Shown one piece after another: positions 1 to 7,986 of a DNA stretch of 29,130 nucleotides. The position numbers were made by a program, and so were the translations under genes. The stretch's first letter is position 1, and each line of letters begins with the position of its first letter. The notes under the pieces are model-generated. The model searched no databases. It had not been told where the DNA came from and worked only from the letters and a program-made list of their open reading frames with translations. This DNA comes from an uncultured Olsenella sp. (lineage in GTDB: Bacteria > Actinomycetota > Coriobacteriia > Coriobacteriales > Atopobiaceae): positions 1 to 29,130 of the forward strand of contig CAMXZR010000010.1 in assembly GCA_947253595.1 (NCBI GenBank), written 5' to 3'.

Positions 1-960
1 GCTCGGGCTGGCGGAGCTCCCGGCATCCGAGGAAGTCGTGCTGCCGCTGCCCGCCGATCCCGCAGAACCGTTGCTTGTGGAGCCCGAACCGGTGGGGTGG
101 CTGCCTCCTTCCGTCGAGGAGCCGTCGCCGGACGCGTCGCCGCCTGCCGAGCTCGAGCCGCTCGTGCCGCTCGCCGAGCCAGAGCCGGACGAGCCGCCAT
201 CGGAACCCGATTCCGTCGTCCCCGCGCCAGAGGCGCTGGCGTCGGCCTTCGTCTCGTCGTTCTTGGCGTCGGTCGTGGAACTCGTGCCGCTCGCGGAGCT
301 CGTCTTCTCCTGGCTCGTCTCCGTCGAGGGGGTGGTCTCGTCCTCGCCCTGGCCCTGCGCCGTGGTCTCCTCCGCGGCGGTGGGCTGCGTCATCTCGCCG
401 ATGCTGGGTCCGATGCCCTGGCCTGCGGTGACGAGGCTGACGACCGCTGCGTAGGCCAGGACCGCGAGCACGGCGAACGCGGCCAGGGCGAGGGCCGCCC
501 TGCGGGCCGCGCGTCCGCTCTGCTGCCGGGCTGCGGCGCTGCGCAGGCTATCCGGGGCGATGGGGGTGCCCGTGGCCGCGAAGGAGCCGTTCCGGCTCTC
601 CTGCAGCGGTGACTCGACGCAGGCAGGCATTAGGCCGGTGTTGCCGTCGTGACCGTTCAGGGGGATGCCGGGCCGCGTGGGGTCCGCGTCGCTCGCGTGG
701 TCGTACGAGAGGTCTTTGAGCTTCTGGGCGCTGGCTTTGATCATGCCCTTGTACACCTGGGCGGCCAGGGCGCTGGCACCGGCCGCCACGGCGACGCCGA
801 TGATGGAGCCGGCGAGGCCGATCCTGGACGAGAGGGCGAACGAGGTCGCTGCGGCGAGGGCGCTCGCTGCGATCGCCGAGAGCGAGAGCTCCCCCAGGAC
901 ACCCCCGCGCCCCTCCTCGTCGTCGCGACGATCCCCTTCCTGTCTCAGCTGGTCACGCAT
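1..960 (-). CDS. Membrane protein with Ser/Thr/Gly-rich tail (partial at left edge)
   Basis: The frame is open for 320 codons from the ATG at 960 down to base 1, so the C-terminus is missing. A ribosome site GGGAGG lies six bases upstream of the ATG. The N-terminus is charged (about residues 1-20). A long Ala/Gly-rich hydrophobic stretch follows (about 26-70, plausibly a helical hairpin), then a polar linker, then a clear transmembrane helix (about 154-179). From about residue 190 onward the chain is almost only Ser, Thr, Gly, Ala, Asp and Glu, as in extracytoplasmic wall-spanning or linker regions. I do not recognise a family, and any functional domain could lie beyond the window. It is divergent from the aldolase gene. 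The opposite-strand frames here are Pro/Arg-rich shadows of this repetitive tail. Surface exposure is inferred from composition. Confidence 0.75.
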   Translation of the reverse strand, partial: MRDQLRQEGDRRDDEEGRGGVLGELSLSAIAASALAAATSFALSSRIGLAGSIIGVAVAAGASALAAQVYKGMIKASAQKLKDLSYDHASDADPTRPGIPLNGHDGNTGLMPACVESPLQESRNGSFAATGTPIAPDSLRSAAARQQSGRAARRAALALAAFAVLAVLAYAAVVSLVTAGQGIGPSIGEMTQPTAAEETTAQGQGEDETTPSTETSQEKTSSASGTSSTTDAKNDETKADASASGAGTTESGSDGGSSGSGSASGTSGSSSAGGDASGDGSSTEGGSHPTGSGSTSNGSAGSAGSGSTTSSDAGSSASPS

Positions 961-1117
961 GGAGAACCTCCCAAGAAGACGCGTACGTCCAGACAAGCAT
1001 TACCCAGCTTGCGGGACCCACGCGCACGGGCATGGCAACTACACGAATATTTTGGCTAGCTGAGCGGTATGATTGGGGCGTAGGTTCGACAGGGTGTCTC
1101 AAATAGGAGGTATCACC
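961..1117. promoter_or_regulatory. Divergent intergenic region; possible fba -10 at 1068-1073
   Basis: This short gap separates the divergent membrane-protein and aldolase genes and must carry both promoters. TATGAT at 1068-1073 is a reasonable -10 for the aldolase, 45 bases before its start, but no good -35 stands 16-18 bases upstream. No convincing promoter is seen for the minus-strand gene. Confidence 0.3.
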
Positions 1118-1990
1118 ATGCTAGTCAACGCTACCGCCATGCTCCAGAGCGCTCAGAGGGGCCACTACGGCCTTGGCGCGTTCAACACCAACAACCTCGA
1201 GTGGGCCTCGTCCATCCTCGACGCGGCTGAGGAGCTCCAGTCTCCCGTCATCATCCAGTGCACCTCCGGCGCCGCCAAGTGGCAGACCTCCTTCAAGGTC
1301 GTCGCCGACCTCGTGAAGGACCTCGTCGAGGACAAGAACATCACCGTACCCGTCGCGCTGCACCTCGACCATGGCTCCTACGAGGATGTGTTCAAGTGCA
1401 TCGACGTCGGCTTCACCTCCGTCATGTACGACGGCTCGCACGAGCCTGACTTCCAGACCAACCTCGCGCGCACCGCCGAGGTCGTCAAGGCCGCCCACGC
1501 CAAGGGCATCTCGGTCGAGGCCGAGGTCGGCGGCATCGGCGGCACCGAGGACGGCGTCACCGCCAAGGGCGAGCTCGCCGATCCCGAGCAGTGCAAGCAG
1601 ATTGCCGATCTGGGCGTGGACTTCCTCGCCTGCGGCATCGGCAACATCCACGGCATCTATCCCGAGAACTGGGAGGGCCTGTCCTTCGACCAGCTTGAGG
1701 CCATCAAGGCCAAGACCGGCAACCTGCCCCTGGTGCTTCACGGCGGTACCGGCATCCCCGTCGACCAGATCCAGAAGGCAATCAACCTGGGCATCTGCAA
1801 GATCAACGTCAATACCGACCTGCAGCTCGTCTTCGCGGCTGCCACCCGCAAGTACATCGAGTCCAACGGCGACGTCAGCGGCAAGGGCTATGATCCCCGC
1901 AAGCTCCTGAAGCCTGGCCGCGACGCCATCAAGACCCGTACCATCGAGCTCATGAAGGAGTTCGGCTCCGACGGCAAGGGCTGGGCATAG
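1118..1990 (+). CDS. fba: Class II fructose-bisphosphate aldolase
   Basis: This zinc-dependent glycolytic enzyme interconverts fructose 1,6-bisphosphate with dihydroxyacetone phosphate and glyceraldehyde 3-phosphate in the cytosol. The 290-residue product has the class II hallmarks: HLDHG at 82-86 (the Asp general acid D84 and zinc ligand H85), YDGSH at 104-108, a second metal-binding segment with H178, LHGGTG at 207-212, and the phosphate-binding INVNTD at 229-234. The length is normal for the shorter class IIA/TBP-type enzymes. ATG 1118 is chosen because TAGGAGG lies seven bases upstream and the homologous N-terminus begins there; an in-frame start at 1073 would add 15 unconserved residues. 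The gene is followed by a strong hairpin at 2047-2078, so it is probably monocistronic. Confidence 0.97.
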   Translation: MLVNATAMLQSAQRGHYGLGAFNTNNLEWASSILDAAEELQSPVIIQCTSGAAKWQTSFKVVADLVKDLVEDKNITVPVALHLDHGSYEDVFKCIDVGFTSVMYDGSHEPDFQTNLARTAEVVKAAHAKGISVEAEVGGIGGTEDGVTAKGELADPEQCKQIADLGVDFLACGIGNIHGIYPENWEGLSFDQLEAIKAKTGNLPLVLHGGTGIPVDQIQKAINLGICKINVNTDLQLVFAAATRKYIESNGDVSGKGYDPRKLLKPGRDAIKTRTIELMKEFGSDGKGWA

Positions 1991-2044
1991 GCGCCGGCTC
2001 GCACTCAAGGTGCCCGTACGACCGGGCGGGCAAGTCGCATGAAC

Positions 2045-2082
2045 GGGAGGGGGGACCGCCTTTGGGCAGTCCCCCCTCTTGT
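2045..2082. terminator. Hairpin terminator between fba and the convergent lipid kinase
   Basis: A perfect 10-bp inverted repeat (arms 2047-2056 and 2069-2078) sits between two convergent stop codons. The loop can add three more pairs. Only a short T run follows on the plus side. Position and symmetry suggest it serves both directions. Confidence 0.6.
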
Positions 2083-2188
2083 GCGTATAAGTGGCCTGGG
2101 CGTGGGTGCGTCTCGCGTGCGGCTGCGATTCCTGGTGCCTGCCGGGCCTGGGTGCTGTCGGGCCGGGACTCCTGCCAGCTCTGGGCGC

Positions 2189-3148
2189 CTACCAGCCGCA
2201 GCGGGAGGGCACGAGCACGTCGAGGGCTCGGGGCTCGACCTCGACCTCGAAGCGCCTGCCCTCGAACCTCTCGCCATCGACCTGGCAGGGGATGCCCTCC
2301 TCCTCGAACTCCGCCTGGAGCTTCTTCACTCGCTCGGTCCTGATGACGCGCGAGCGCACGTGCCTCCCGATTCGGGCAAGACCGAAGAGGGCCAGCAGGT
2401 GGGGGATGCTGGGGACCTTCACGTTGTGGCAGACGTCCAGCATTCCGTCGTTAGGCAGCGCGTCGGGACAGACGCGGAAGCCGCCGCCGTAGGTGGGGCC
2501 GTTCTGGACGGCGAGGATGAGGGTGCGCAGCTCCTGGGGCTCGCCGTTGTCGAGGCGGAGGGCGCAGGGAAAGCCCTTGTGTCCGGACGAGAAGACCTTC
2601 ACGCCCGAGGTGGCGAAGAGCATCGACCCCTCCTGGCTGGTGTTGGCGGCACGGCGGTCGGTCGTGTCCAGAGCGATGGCGGCGTCCAGGCCAAAGGAGA
2701 GGGTCTCGACGAAGTGGGTGCTCTGGCCGTGCTCATTGGTCACCCGCCCCAGGTCGATGCTGACCCTGCGGCCGCCGAGCAGTTCGGCCAGGGAGAGCTC
2801 GGGGTCGTTGTAGGTGGCCGAGATGGTGCGTGCGAAGTCGTTGCCTGAGCCCATGGGGATGACCGCGAGGGCGGGGCGGGCGTCGGTGGGCAGGGTCATG
2901 AGGCCGTTCGTTGCCTCGTGGATGACTCCGTCCCCGCCCAGGACGATGAGGGTGTCCATGTGGGCTGCGTCGGCGGCGAGGCTCTGTGCGTCCCCGGGAC
3001 CCTTGGTCATGACCAGGTCGAACGACTCGGTGGCCGAGGTGTACGATTCGAAGAAGCGCCGGGCGCGCTCCGCTGCCTCGGCTCCCTTGCCGCTGTGCGA
3101 GGCGGGGTTTGCCACGACGAGCGTCCGACCGAGCCTGAGTATTGCCAT
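2189..3148 (-). CDS. Diacylglycerol kinase-family lipid kinase
   Basis: A 319-residue protein of the DagK/YegS/BmrU family, ATP-dependent kinases of diacylglycerol or related lipids. In Gram-positives this activity returns diacylglycerol from lipoteichoic acid synthesis to phosphatidic acid. The sequence shows the nucleotide-binding GGDG at 71-74 followed by HEATNGL, the family motif PMGSGNDFAR at 98-107, and a C-terminal PDALPNDGMLDV segment typical of the second domain. There is no signal peptide or transmembrane helix, so it is a cytosolic or peripheral membrane enzyme. The ATG at 3148 has only a modest upstream GAAAGG. It is convergent with fba and isolated from other lipid genes. The exact lipid substrate cannot be told from sequence. 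Confidence 0.88.
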   Translation of the reverse strand: MAILRLGRTLVVANPASHSGKGAEAAERARRFFESYTSATESFDLVMTKGPGDAQSLAADAAHMDTLIVLGGDGVIHEATNGLMTLPTDARPALAVIPMGSGNDFARTISATYNDPELSLAELLGGRRVSIDLGRVTNEHGQSTHFVETLSFGLDAAIALDTTDRRAANTSQEGSMLFATSGVKVFSSGHKGFPCALRLDNGEPQELRTLILAVQNGPTYGGGFRVCPDALPNDGMLDVCHNVKVPSIPHLLALFGLARIGRHVRSRVIRTERVKKLQAEFEEEGIPCQVDGERFEGRRFEVEVEPRALDVLVPSRCGW

Positions 3149-3189
3149 GTTGGGGGCCTTTCGGGGACGGGTGCGGTCCTTGCCCCATC

Positions 3190-3219
3190 ATTCTAAGCAC
3201 TTGGGGTGGGGTGTGTCCG
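3190..3219 (-). promoter_or_regulatory. Possible promoter of the lipid kinase gene
   Basis: Read on the minus strand, TAGAAT (3195-3190) stands 18 bases from CGGACA (3219-3214). This would start transcription about 35 bases before the ATG. It is a plausible sigma-A type match but unproven. Confidence 0.35.
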
Positions 3220-3480
3220 ACCGAAGCGGGGAGCGTCGCGGTGGCGTGGCGTGGTGGCGCACTCGAGCGTGGCGCAGGGGTGTGGTGGCGAGCCCGACCG
3301 GGGCACAGAGGCCTGTCCGGATCGCGCGTTCCAGGCGGGAAATGCGCGCCTCTCTGCAAGAGGCCAGTTCAGCGATGAGGGTCGTGCGTTTGAGATCTGG
3401 GACGTGTCCCTTCCGTCGCGGGTCCCGGGGAACGTCCGGGGGACGGTTCCCTGGAGACTGATGCGATTTTGCGGAATGCG

Positions 3481-3509
3481 TTGCCCCGCGCGAGGCACTC
3501 TCGTATAAT
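3481..3509 (+). promoter_or_regulatory. Promoter of the tRNA-Pro/tRNA-Gly unit
   Basis: TTGCCC (3481-3486) and a consensus TATAAT (3504-3509) are separated by exactly 17 bases. The tRNA begins 13 bases after the -10. This is the best sigma-A type promoter in the window. Confidence 0.75.
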
Positions 3510-3522
3510 CCTAGAGCGGCTC

Positions 3523-3599
3523 CGGGGTGTAGCGCAGCTTGGTAGCGCATCTGCTTTGGGAGCAGAGGGTCGCTGGTTCGAATCCAGTCACCCCGACCA
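3523..3599 (+). tRNA. tRNA-Pro (anticodon TGG)
   Basis: The acceptor arms CGGGGTG and CACCCCG pair perfectly. The anticodon loop carries TGG at 3557-3559, and the T arm has GGTTCGAATCC. Discriminator A is followed by an encoded CCA. It is 77 bases long and is followed by tRNA-Gly three bases later, so the two are cotranscribed. Confidence 0.97.
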
Positions 3600-3602
3600 C
3601 GT

Positions 3603-3678
3603 GCGGCGGTAGTTCAATTGGTAGAGCAGTAGCCTTCCAAGCTACCTGTTGCGGGTTCGAGTCCCGTCCGCCGCTCCA
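3603..3678 (+). tRNA. tRNA-Gly (anticodon TCC)
   Basis: The acceptor arms GCGGCGG (3603-3609) and CCGCCGC (3668-3674) are perfect. The anticodon TCC is at 3636-3638 inside the stem GTAGC/GCTAC. The T loop is GGGTTCGAGTCCC, and CCA is encoded at 3676-3678. It is the second gene of a two-tRNA transcript that ends in the hairpin at 3690. Confidence 0.97.
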
Positions 3679-3689
3679 TGGAACCGTCC

Positions 3690-3720
3690 GCCAGGGACCT
3701 TCGGGGCCCTGGCTTCTTTG
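3690..3720 (+). terminator. Terminator of the tRNA-Pro/tRNA-Gly unit
   Basis: A 7-bp stem GCCAGGG/CCCTGGC (3690-3696, 3707-3713) encloses a further C-C/G-G pairing capped by a UUCG tetraloop. It is followed by TTCTTTG. UUCG-capped stems with a T-rich tail 12 bases after a tRNA are typical intrinsic terminators. Confidence 0.78.
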
Positions 3721-4027
3721 TGTCGAGGGATACGGGGCAGGGGCCTGCGGGTCGGGGGTTTGCGGCGCGGGCCGTCAGACAAGTGCGTCCCAGTTCGCTG
3801 TGGCGGCCCTCTCGACACCGGTTGTCATCGCGCTGCCGCCTCACGCATCCTCCTGTACCCGCCCGTTCGCCGACCCGGTGCTCCACCTGCGTGCAGACGG
3901 TCTGCAAGTACGGTTTCTTATGCATGTCGATTGAGTTACGCACGTCGAATGTTCTGGCCTGCCCCCGCCGCGATACCTATTCTGTTGCCGTCACACGCAC
4001 GTGACCAACCATCTGAGGGGAGAGACC
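3721..4027. other. Intergenic gap upstream of gdhA
   Basis: About 307 bases with no convincing gene. TATTCT at 3978-3983 could be a -10 for gdhA but has no clear -35 partner. No operator-like dyad or riboswitch-like structure was recognised. Confidence 0.4.
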
Positions 4028-5359
4028 ATGTCCTATTCCGAGAAGGTCATCGCTGAGCTGAAGGAGCGCTACTCTGACCAGCCGGAGTTCATTCAGGCTG
4101 CCGAGGAGGTCCTCACAACCCTGCAGCCTGCCCTCGACGCGCATCCCGAGTTCGAGGAGGCGGCCCTCCTGGAGCGTCTCGTCGAGCCTGAGCGCATCGT
4201 CATCTTCCGCGTGCCCTGGGTCGACGACAGTGGCAAGGTCCAGGTCAACCGCGGCTATCGCGTCCAGTTCAACTCCGCCATCGGTCCCTATAAGGGCGGC
4301 CTGCGTCTGCATCCCTCCGTCAACCTGGGAATTCTCAAGTTCCTGGGCTTCGAACAGATCTTTAAGAACTCCCTCACCACGCTCCCCATGGGTGGCGGCA
4401 AGGGCGGCTCCGACTTCGATCCCAAGGGCAAGTCTGACGCCGAGGTCATGCGCTTCTGTCAGTCCTTCATGACCGAGCTCGTGAAGCATATCGGTCCCGA
4501 CACCGACGTCCCCGCCGGCGACATCGGCACCGGCGCGCGCGAGATCGGCTATCTCTTCGGCCAGTACAGGCGCCTCTCCAACAGCTGGGCCTCCGTCCTC
4601 ACCGGCAAGGGCCTCTCGTACGGCGGCTCCCTCGCCCGCACCGAGGCGACCGGCTACGGTGCGGTGTACTTCCTGCTCAACATGCTCAAGCAGCGCGGCG
4701 AGTCCATCGAGGGCAAGACCGTCGTGGTCTCCGGCTCCGGCAACGTGGCGCAGTACGCCGTTCAGAAGGCCGAGCAGTTGGGCGCCAAGGTGGTCACCGT
4801 CTCCGACTCCAACGGCTACGTCTATGACCCCGAGGGCATCGACTTCGACACCCTCGTCGACATAAAGCAGAACCGCCGCGCCCGCATCAGCGAGTACGTG
4901 GCCGCCCGTCCTGGTGCGACCTACCACGAGGGCGAGCGCCCCTGGGCCGAGAAGTGCGAGATCGCCATGCCCTGCGCCACCCAGAACGAGCTCGAGCTGT
5001 CCGACGCCCAAAAGCTCGTCGCCAACGGCTGCGGCTACGTGGTCGAGGGCGCCAACATGCCCACCACCCTCGAGGCGACGCAGCACCTCAAGGAGAACGG
5101 CGTCTTCTTCGCGCCCGGCAAGGCTGCCAACGCCGGCGGCGTCGCTACGTCCGGCCTCGAGATGAGCCAGAACCACGAGCACCTCTCCTGGACCTTCGAC
5201 GAGGTCGACGAGAAGCTCCACGCGATCATGGATTCCATCTACGCCGCTGCCTACGACGCGTCCAAGGAGTACGGCCACGAGGGCGATCTCGTGTTTGGTG
5301 CCAACATCGCCGGCTTCCTCAAGGTCGCCGACGCCATGATGGCCCAGGGCATCTGCTAG
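4028..5359 (+). CDS. gdhA: NADP-type glutamate dehydrogenase
   Basis: A 443-residue hexameric (family I) glutamate dehydrogenase, which makes glutamate from 2-oxoglutarate and ammonium in the cytosol and so assimilates nitrogen. Visible signatures are the substrate-site segment PYKGGLRLHPSVN (about 86-98), the PMGGGKGGSDFDPKGKS block containing the catalytic lysine, the PAGDIGTGAREIGYL segment, a Rossmann motif SGSGNVAQYA (about 236-245) and NAGGVATSGLEM near the C-terminus. The length matches bacterial GdhA of about 445-450 residues. ATG 4028 follows AGGGGAGAG; the upstream in-frame codons are unconserved. NADP preference is assigned from the family, not from a residue test. It is flanked by hairpins and is probably monocistronic. 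Confidence 0.96.
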   Translation: MSYSEKVIAELKERYSDQPEFIQAAEEVLTTLQPALDAHPEFEEAALLERLVEPERIVIFRVPWVDDSGKVQVNRGYRVQFNSAIGPYKGGLRLHPSVNLGILKFLGFEQIFKNSLTTLPMGGGKGGSDFDPKGKSDAEVMRFCQSFMTELVKHIGPDTDVPAGDIGTGAREIGYLFGQYRRLSNSWASVLTGKGLSYGGSLARTEATGYGAVYFLLNMLKQRGESIEGKTVVVSGSGNVAQYAVQKAEQLGAKVVTVSDSNGYVYDPEGIDFDTLVDIKQNRRARISEYVAARPGATYHEGERPWAEKCEIAMPCATQNELELSDAQKLVANGCGYVVEGANMPTTLEATQHLKENGVFFAPGKAANAGGVATSGLEMSQNHEHLSWTFDEVDEKLHAIMDSIYAAAYDASKEYGHEGDLVFGANIAGFLKVADAMMAQGIC

Positions 5360-5407
5360 CTCGCCGTTCGTCGCGCCGTTGGCCGCACTATCCTGGCAAG
5401 GGGGAGA

Positions 5408-5443
5408 GAGGGGAGCCAGACCCGGTCCGGCTCCCCTCCCTTT
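5408..5443. terminator. Terminator between gdhA and the convergent DUF2130 gene
   Basis: A perfect 10-bp inverted repeat (5408-5417 and 5429-5438), with a small inner GAC/GTC stem, ends in CCTTTG. It lies about 50 bases after the gdhA stop and about 120 bases after the convergent gene's stop. Confidence 0.6.
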
Positions 5444-5565
5444 GCGTGGGCGACATCCCCTCGCGCAGGCCCCCGCGCAGCCTCCTTTGCGCAGGTAGCT
5501 GCGGGGCGTCCGCCCGGCAGCCCGTCCCGGCACCGTGGGGGGCTCCCTCTCGCCCGCGTGCGTTC

Positions 5566-7047
5566 CTAGCTCCTGCCGTCCTCCAGCTCTCGGAAGCGCT
5601 CGGCCAAGAGCGGGCTGTTCTTGGTGAGACGCTTGATGGTGAGCCTGCTCGCCTTCTCGTCTGCCAGGCGCAGGTTGTTCTGGGAGCCCAGCAGGTTCTC
5701 CTTGACCTTCTGCAGGTGGGCAATGGTCTTGTCGATCTCCTCCACGGCGGTGTTGAACTTCTTGTTCGCCAGCTCCACGTTGCGGCCGAACTTGTCCTGA
5801 AAGTCGCCGAGCGCGTCCTCGAAGTTCGTGATGTCGATCTGCTCGCTCTTCATCTGGGCGATCTGCGCGCGGTAGTCCTGCGACTTCTGGGCGGCATTGC
5901 GCAGGAGGGCGATGATCAGTAGGAAGAACTGGGGCCTGATGACGTACATCTTGGGGAAGCGGTACGACATGTCCACGATGCCCTGGTTGTAGTAGTCGCT
6001 GTCGAGCTCGAGCATCGAGACCAGCACCGCGTACTCGCAGCCCTTCTTCTGGCGGTCGCGGTCGAGCTTGGCCAGGTGGGACTCGTTCGTCCTCTTGTTG
6101 GTGGAGCCGAGCTCCTCGTTCTTCATCTCGAACATGATGGAGAGGAGCTCGTTTCCCTCGTCGTCACGCTCGCGGTAGACGAAGTCGCCCTTGGTCCCCT
6201 CGACGGCCTCGTTGTCCTTCTCGAAGTAGATGTTGCGGAACGACGCGGGGTCCTGGGAACGCCAGCGGTTGAACTCCTGCTGGCAGTGCTGCTCGAGGCT
6301 CTCGCCCGTCATCTTCACGGTGAGGCGCAGGCGGTAGTCCTTGAGCCGTTCTATTTCGTCGTCCTTGATGCGCACGATCTCTTCCTGGGACTTCTGCGCC
6401 TCGCTGAGCCTCTCGCGATAGCGGGCCTCGAGCTCCATGCGCTGGCTGTCGCGCTGGGCGAGCTGCCCCTCGAGCGCGACGCACTGGGTGCGGAGCTCGG
6501 AGGTGGCACGCTGAACGGCGAGCGCCTCCGCCTGCCGGGCTGCCTGGGCCTGGGACTCCAGGCTGTCCCTGACGTGGGAGAGCTCGAGCTCGAGGCGCGC
6601 CTGCTCCGCCTGGAGCTCCGACTTGGCACGCTCCTCGGCAAGCTGGCGCTCGCGCATGGCCTTGTCCTGCTGGCCCTTGAGCTCCGCCTTGAGGCGCGCG
6701 ACCTCGGCCTGGAGGGCTGCCTGCTGGCCCTGGAGCTCGGAGCGGGTCTTCTCCTGCGCGAGCCTGGCGGCGCCCTCGCTCTGCGAGAGGCGTGCCGCAA
6801 GCTCGTCGCGCTCGCGCTCCACCTTGACGCGTGCCTGCTCGAGCTTGGACTGGAGCCTCTGCAGCTCGAGCTGCGACTGCGCGCGCTCCTCGGCCAGGGC
6901 GGAGGCCTTCTGTCCCTCCATGAGCCGCTGGCGCTCGTGCAGCTCGCGCTCGAACTCGCTGGTGCGCACCTGGCTCACGATGTCTTGGTAGTCCGAGCTC
7001 TCCAGTTCGAAGCTCTGGTGGCAGTGGGGGCAGACGATGGTGGCCAT
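5566..7047 (-). CDS. DUF2130 coiled-coil protein, nuclease-like C-terminal domain
   Basis: A 493-residue protein of the DUF2130 family. The N-terminus has one CPHC knuckle (6-9) followed by H10. Residues about 30-240 are a continuous Gln/Glu/Arg/Leu-rich coiled coil. The C-terminal part (about 245-465) is the conserved DUF2130 region. In it, upstream Glu residues (E249, E252), GD at 287-288 and E307-x-K309 in FEMKNEE are spaced like the acidic/Lys active site of PD-(D/E)XK nucleases; that reading is inference. The start ATG has AAGGAG five bases upstream. No signal peptide or transmembrane helix is seen. A long stable coiled coil with a nuclease-like end would suit DNA-structure handling, but the function is unknown. 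It stands alone, convergent with gdhA. Confidence 0.85.
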   Translation of the reverse strand: MATIVCPHCHQSFELESSDYQDIVSQVRTSEFERELHERQRLMEGQKASALAEERAQSQLELQRLQSKLEQARVKVERERDELAARLSQSEGAARLAQEKTRSELQGQQAALQAEVARLKAELKGQQDKAMRERQLAEERAKSELQAEQARLELELSHVRDSLESQAQAARQAEALAVQRATSELRTQCVALEGQLAQRDSQRMELEARYRERLSEAQKSQEEIVRIKDDEIERLKDYRLRLTVKMTGESLEQHCQQEFNRWRSQDPASFRNIYFEKDNEAVEGTKGDFVYRERDDEGNELLSIMFEMKNEELGSTNKRTNESHLAKLDRDRQKKGCEYAVLVSMLELDSDYYNQGIVDMSYRFPKMYVIRPQFFLLIIALLRNAAQKSQDYRAQIAQMKSEQIDITNFEDALGDFQDKFGRNVELANKKFNTAVEEIDKTIAHLQKVKENLLGSQNNLRLADEKASRLTIKRLTKNSPLLAERFRELEDGRS

Positions 7048-7258
7048 GGACGCTCCTTGGCTCGAGGCGGAACTGTTTGCGTGTCGGACACAGCTTAGCT
7101 CAGGGGTGGGACATGGCCGGATGCGCTTCTGCGACGGCTGGACATGCCGTCACGCACGACCACTGCGGCGAGCGCGCCGTCGCGTACAGCTTTCTCTGCG
7201 AGCACTCTACGCGCCGCCGGCGGCATACGCACGCCCCTCTCGCCTGGCAGGCCCTTCG

Positions 7259-7772
7259 CTACCTGGGCGAGCGCTCGAAGACGATGCCCGGGGCGTCCTG
7301 ATGGCCCGGTGGTGCGCCCACGATCGCGGGAATCAGGTTCACGTTCGGGGCGGCATCGGCCAGGAATGGGTCGCCGTGGTCGATGATGCTGTCGATGTCC
7401 ACCCTGGCGTGGGCCTCGCCGAAGATCTCGATGGTCTCGATGACGGTCGACCCGCAGTACGTGAAGAACAGGCTCTTGAGGAAGGCGAACTGCGGGACGG
7501 GGATCCCGCCGACCATCCTGCCGTGGCAGAGGGAGCCGACCCACGGGGCGGTGTTGGCGGAGTCGTCCTGCCCGCCGTAGGCGATGGCCCGGTCGATTCT
7601 GCGGGACAGCGATCCGAAGATCGTCGGCAGGCACGAGGTGAAGGAGCCGGGGAAGATGCACCGCTGGGCGTAGGTCATGCCGCCAGCCGCTGGTCTCGAA
7701 CATGCGGTACCGCTCGGGGTTCCTGCAGGCCTTCTCCAGGATGGTCGCGGAGAGGCCCTCGAGGTCGCGGCA
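7259..7772 (-). pseudogene. Frameshifted remnant of an unrecognised gene
   Basis: The minus strand from 7678 to 7259 reads a 139-residue protein-like stretch (from MTYAQRCIFPGSF to a TAG) with normal amino-acid composition. Immediately upstream, in another frame (about 7772-7685), is a second protein-like piece (CRDLEGLSATILEKACRNPE through RYRMFETSG). The two join near 7680 if one base is adjusted. The upstream frame meets a TAA at 7803-7805. No ribosome site precedes the ATG at 7678. This looks like the C-terminal part of a decayed gene whose N-terminus is gone. I do not recognise the family. A single sequencing error is an alternative for the shift, but it would not restore the missing start. 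Confidence 0.55.
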
Positions 7773-7861
7773 TGAGGCTCGGCATGTGCCGCTGCCTGTG
7801 GCTTACGCGACTGGCGCGGGCGAGAGGGGCGTGCGCGCGTGGCCGCCAGCAGTGCCCCGCT

Positions 7862-7890
7862 TTGCCTCCGTGCCTCGCGAGCGCTAGCAT
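7862..7890 (+). promoter_or_regulatory. Possible promoter of the alpha-amylase gene
   Basis: TTGCCT (7862-7867) and TAGCAT (7885-7890) are 17 bases apart. They would start transcription near 7897, leaving a 90-base leader before the amylase ATG. It lies just beyond the decayed minus-strand gene. Confidence 0.4.
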
Positions 7891-7986
7891 TTTCATGGCG
7901 AGAGGGACGTGCGGCACCGACCGTCGCGACTGCGGCACGTCCGCTCCCCCACCAACAACCACCCACCCCACACTCCGGAGGTTCAC

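Larger units (their letters stand above)
3149..3522. other. Intergenic gap upstream of tRNA-Pro
   Basis: This 374-base stretch lies between the divergent lipid-kinase and tRNA-Pro genes. I see no credible coding frame. It holds the tRNA promoter at 3481-3509 and a possible kinase promoter at 3190-3219; the middle part shows nothing identifiable. Confidence 0.6.

Noticed and set aside
1121..2008. Long minus-strand open frame opposite the aldolase
   Set aside because: Leu/Val/Gly/Asp-rich shadow produced by strong codon bias of the plus-strand gene; the aldolase is certain.
3977..5533. 518-codon minus-strand frame opposite gdhA
   Set aside because: Antisense shadow of gdhA with no recognisable domain; it also runs through the terminator hairpin.
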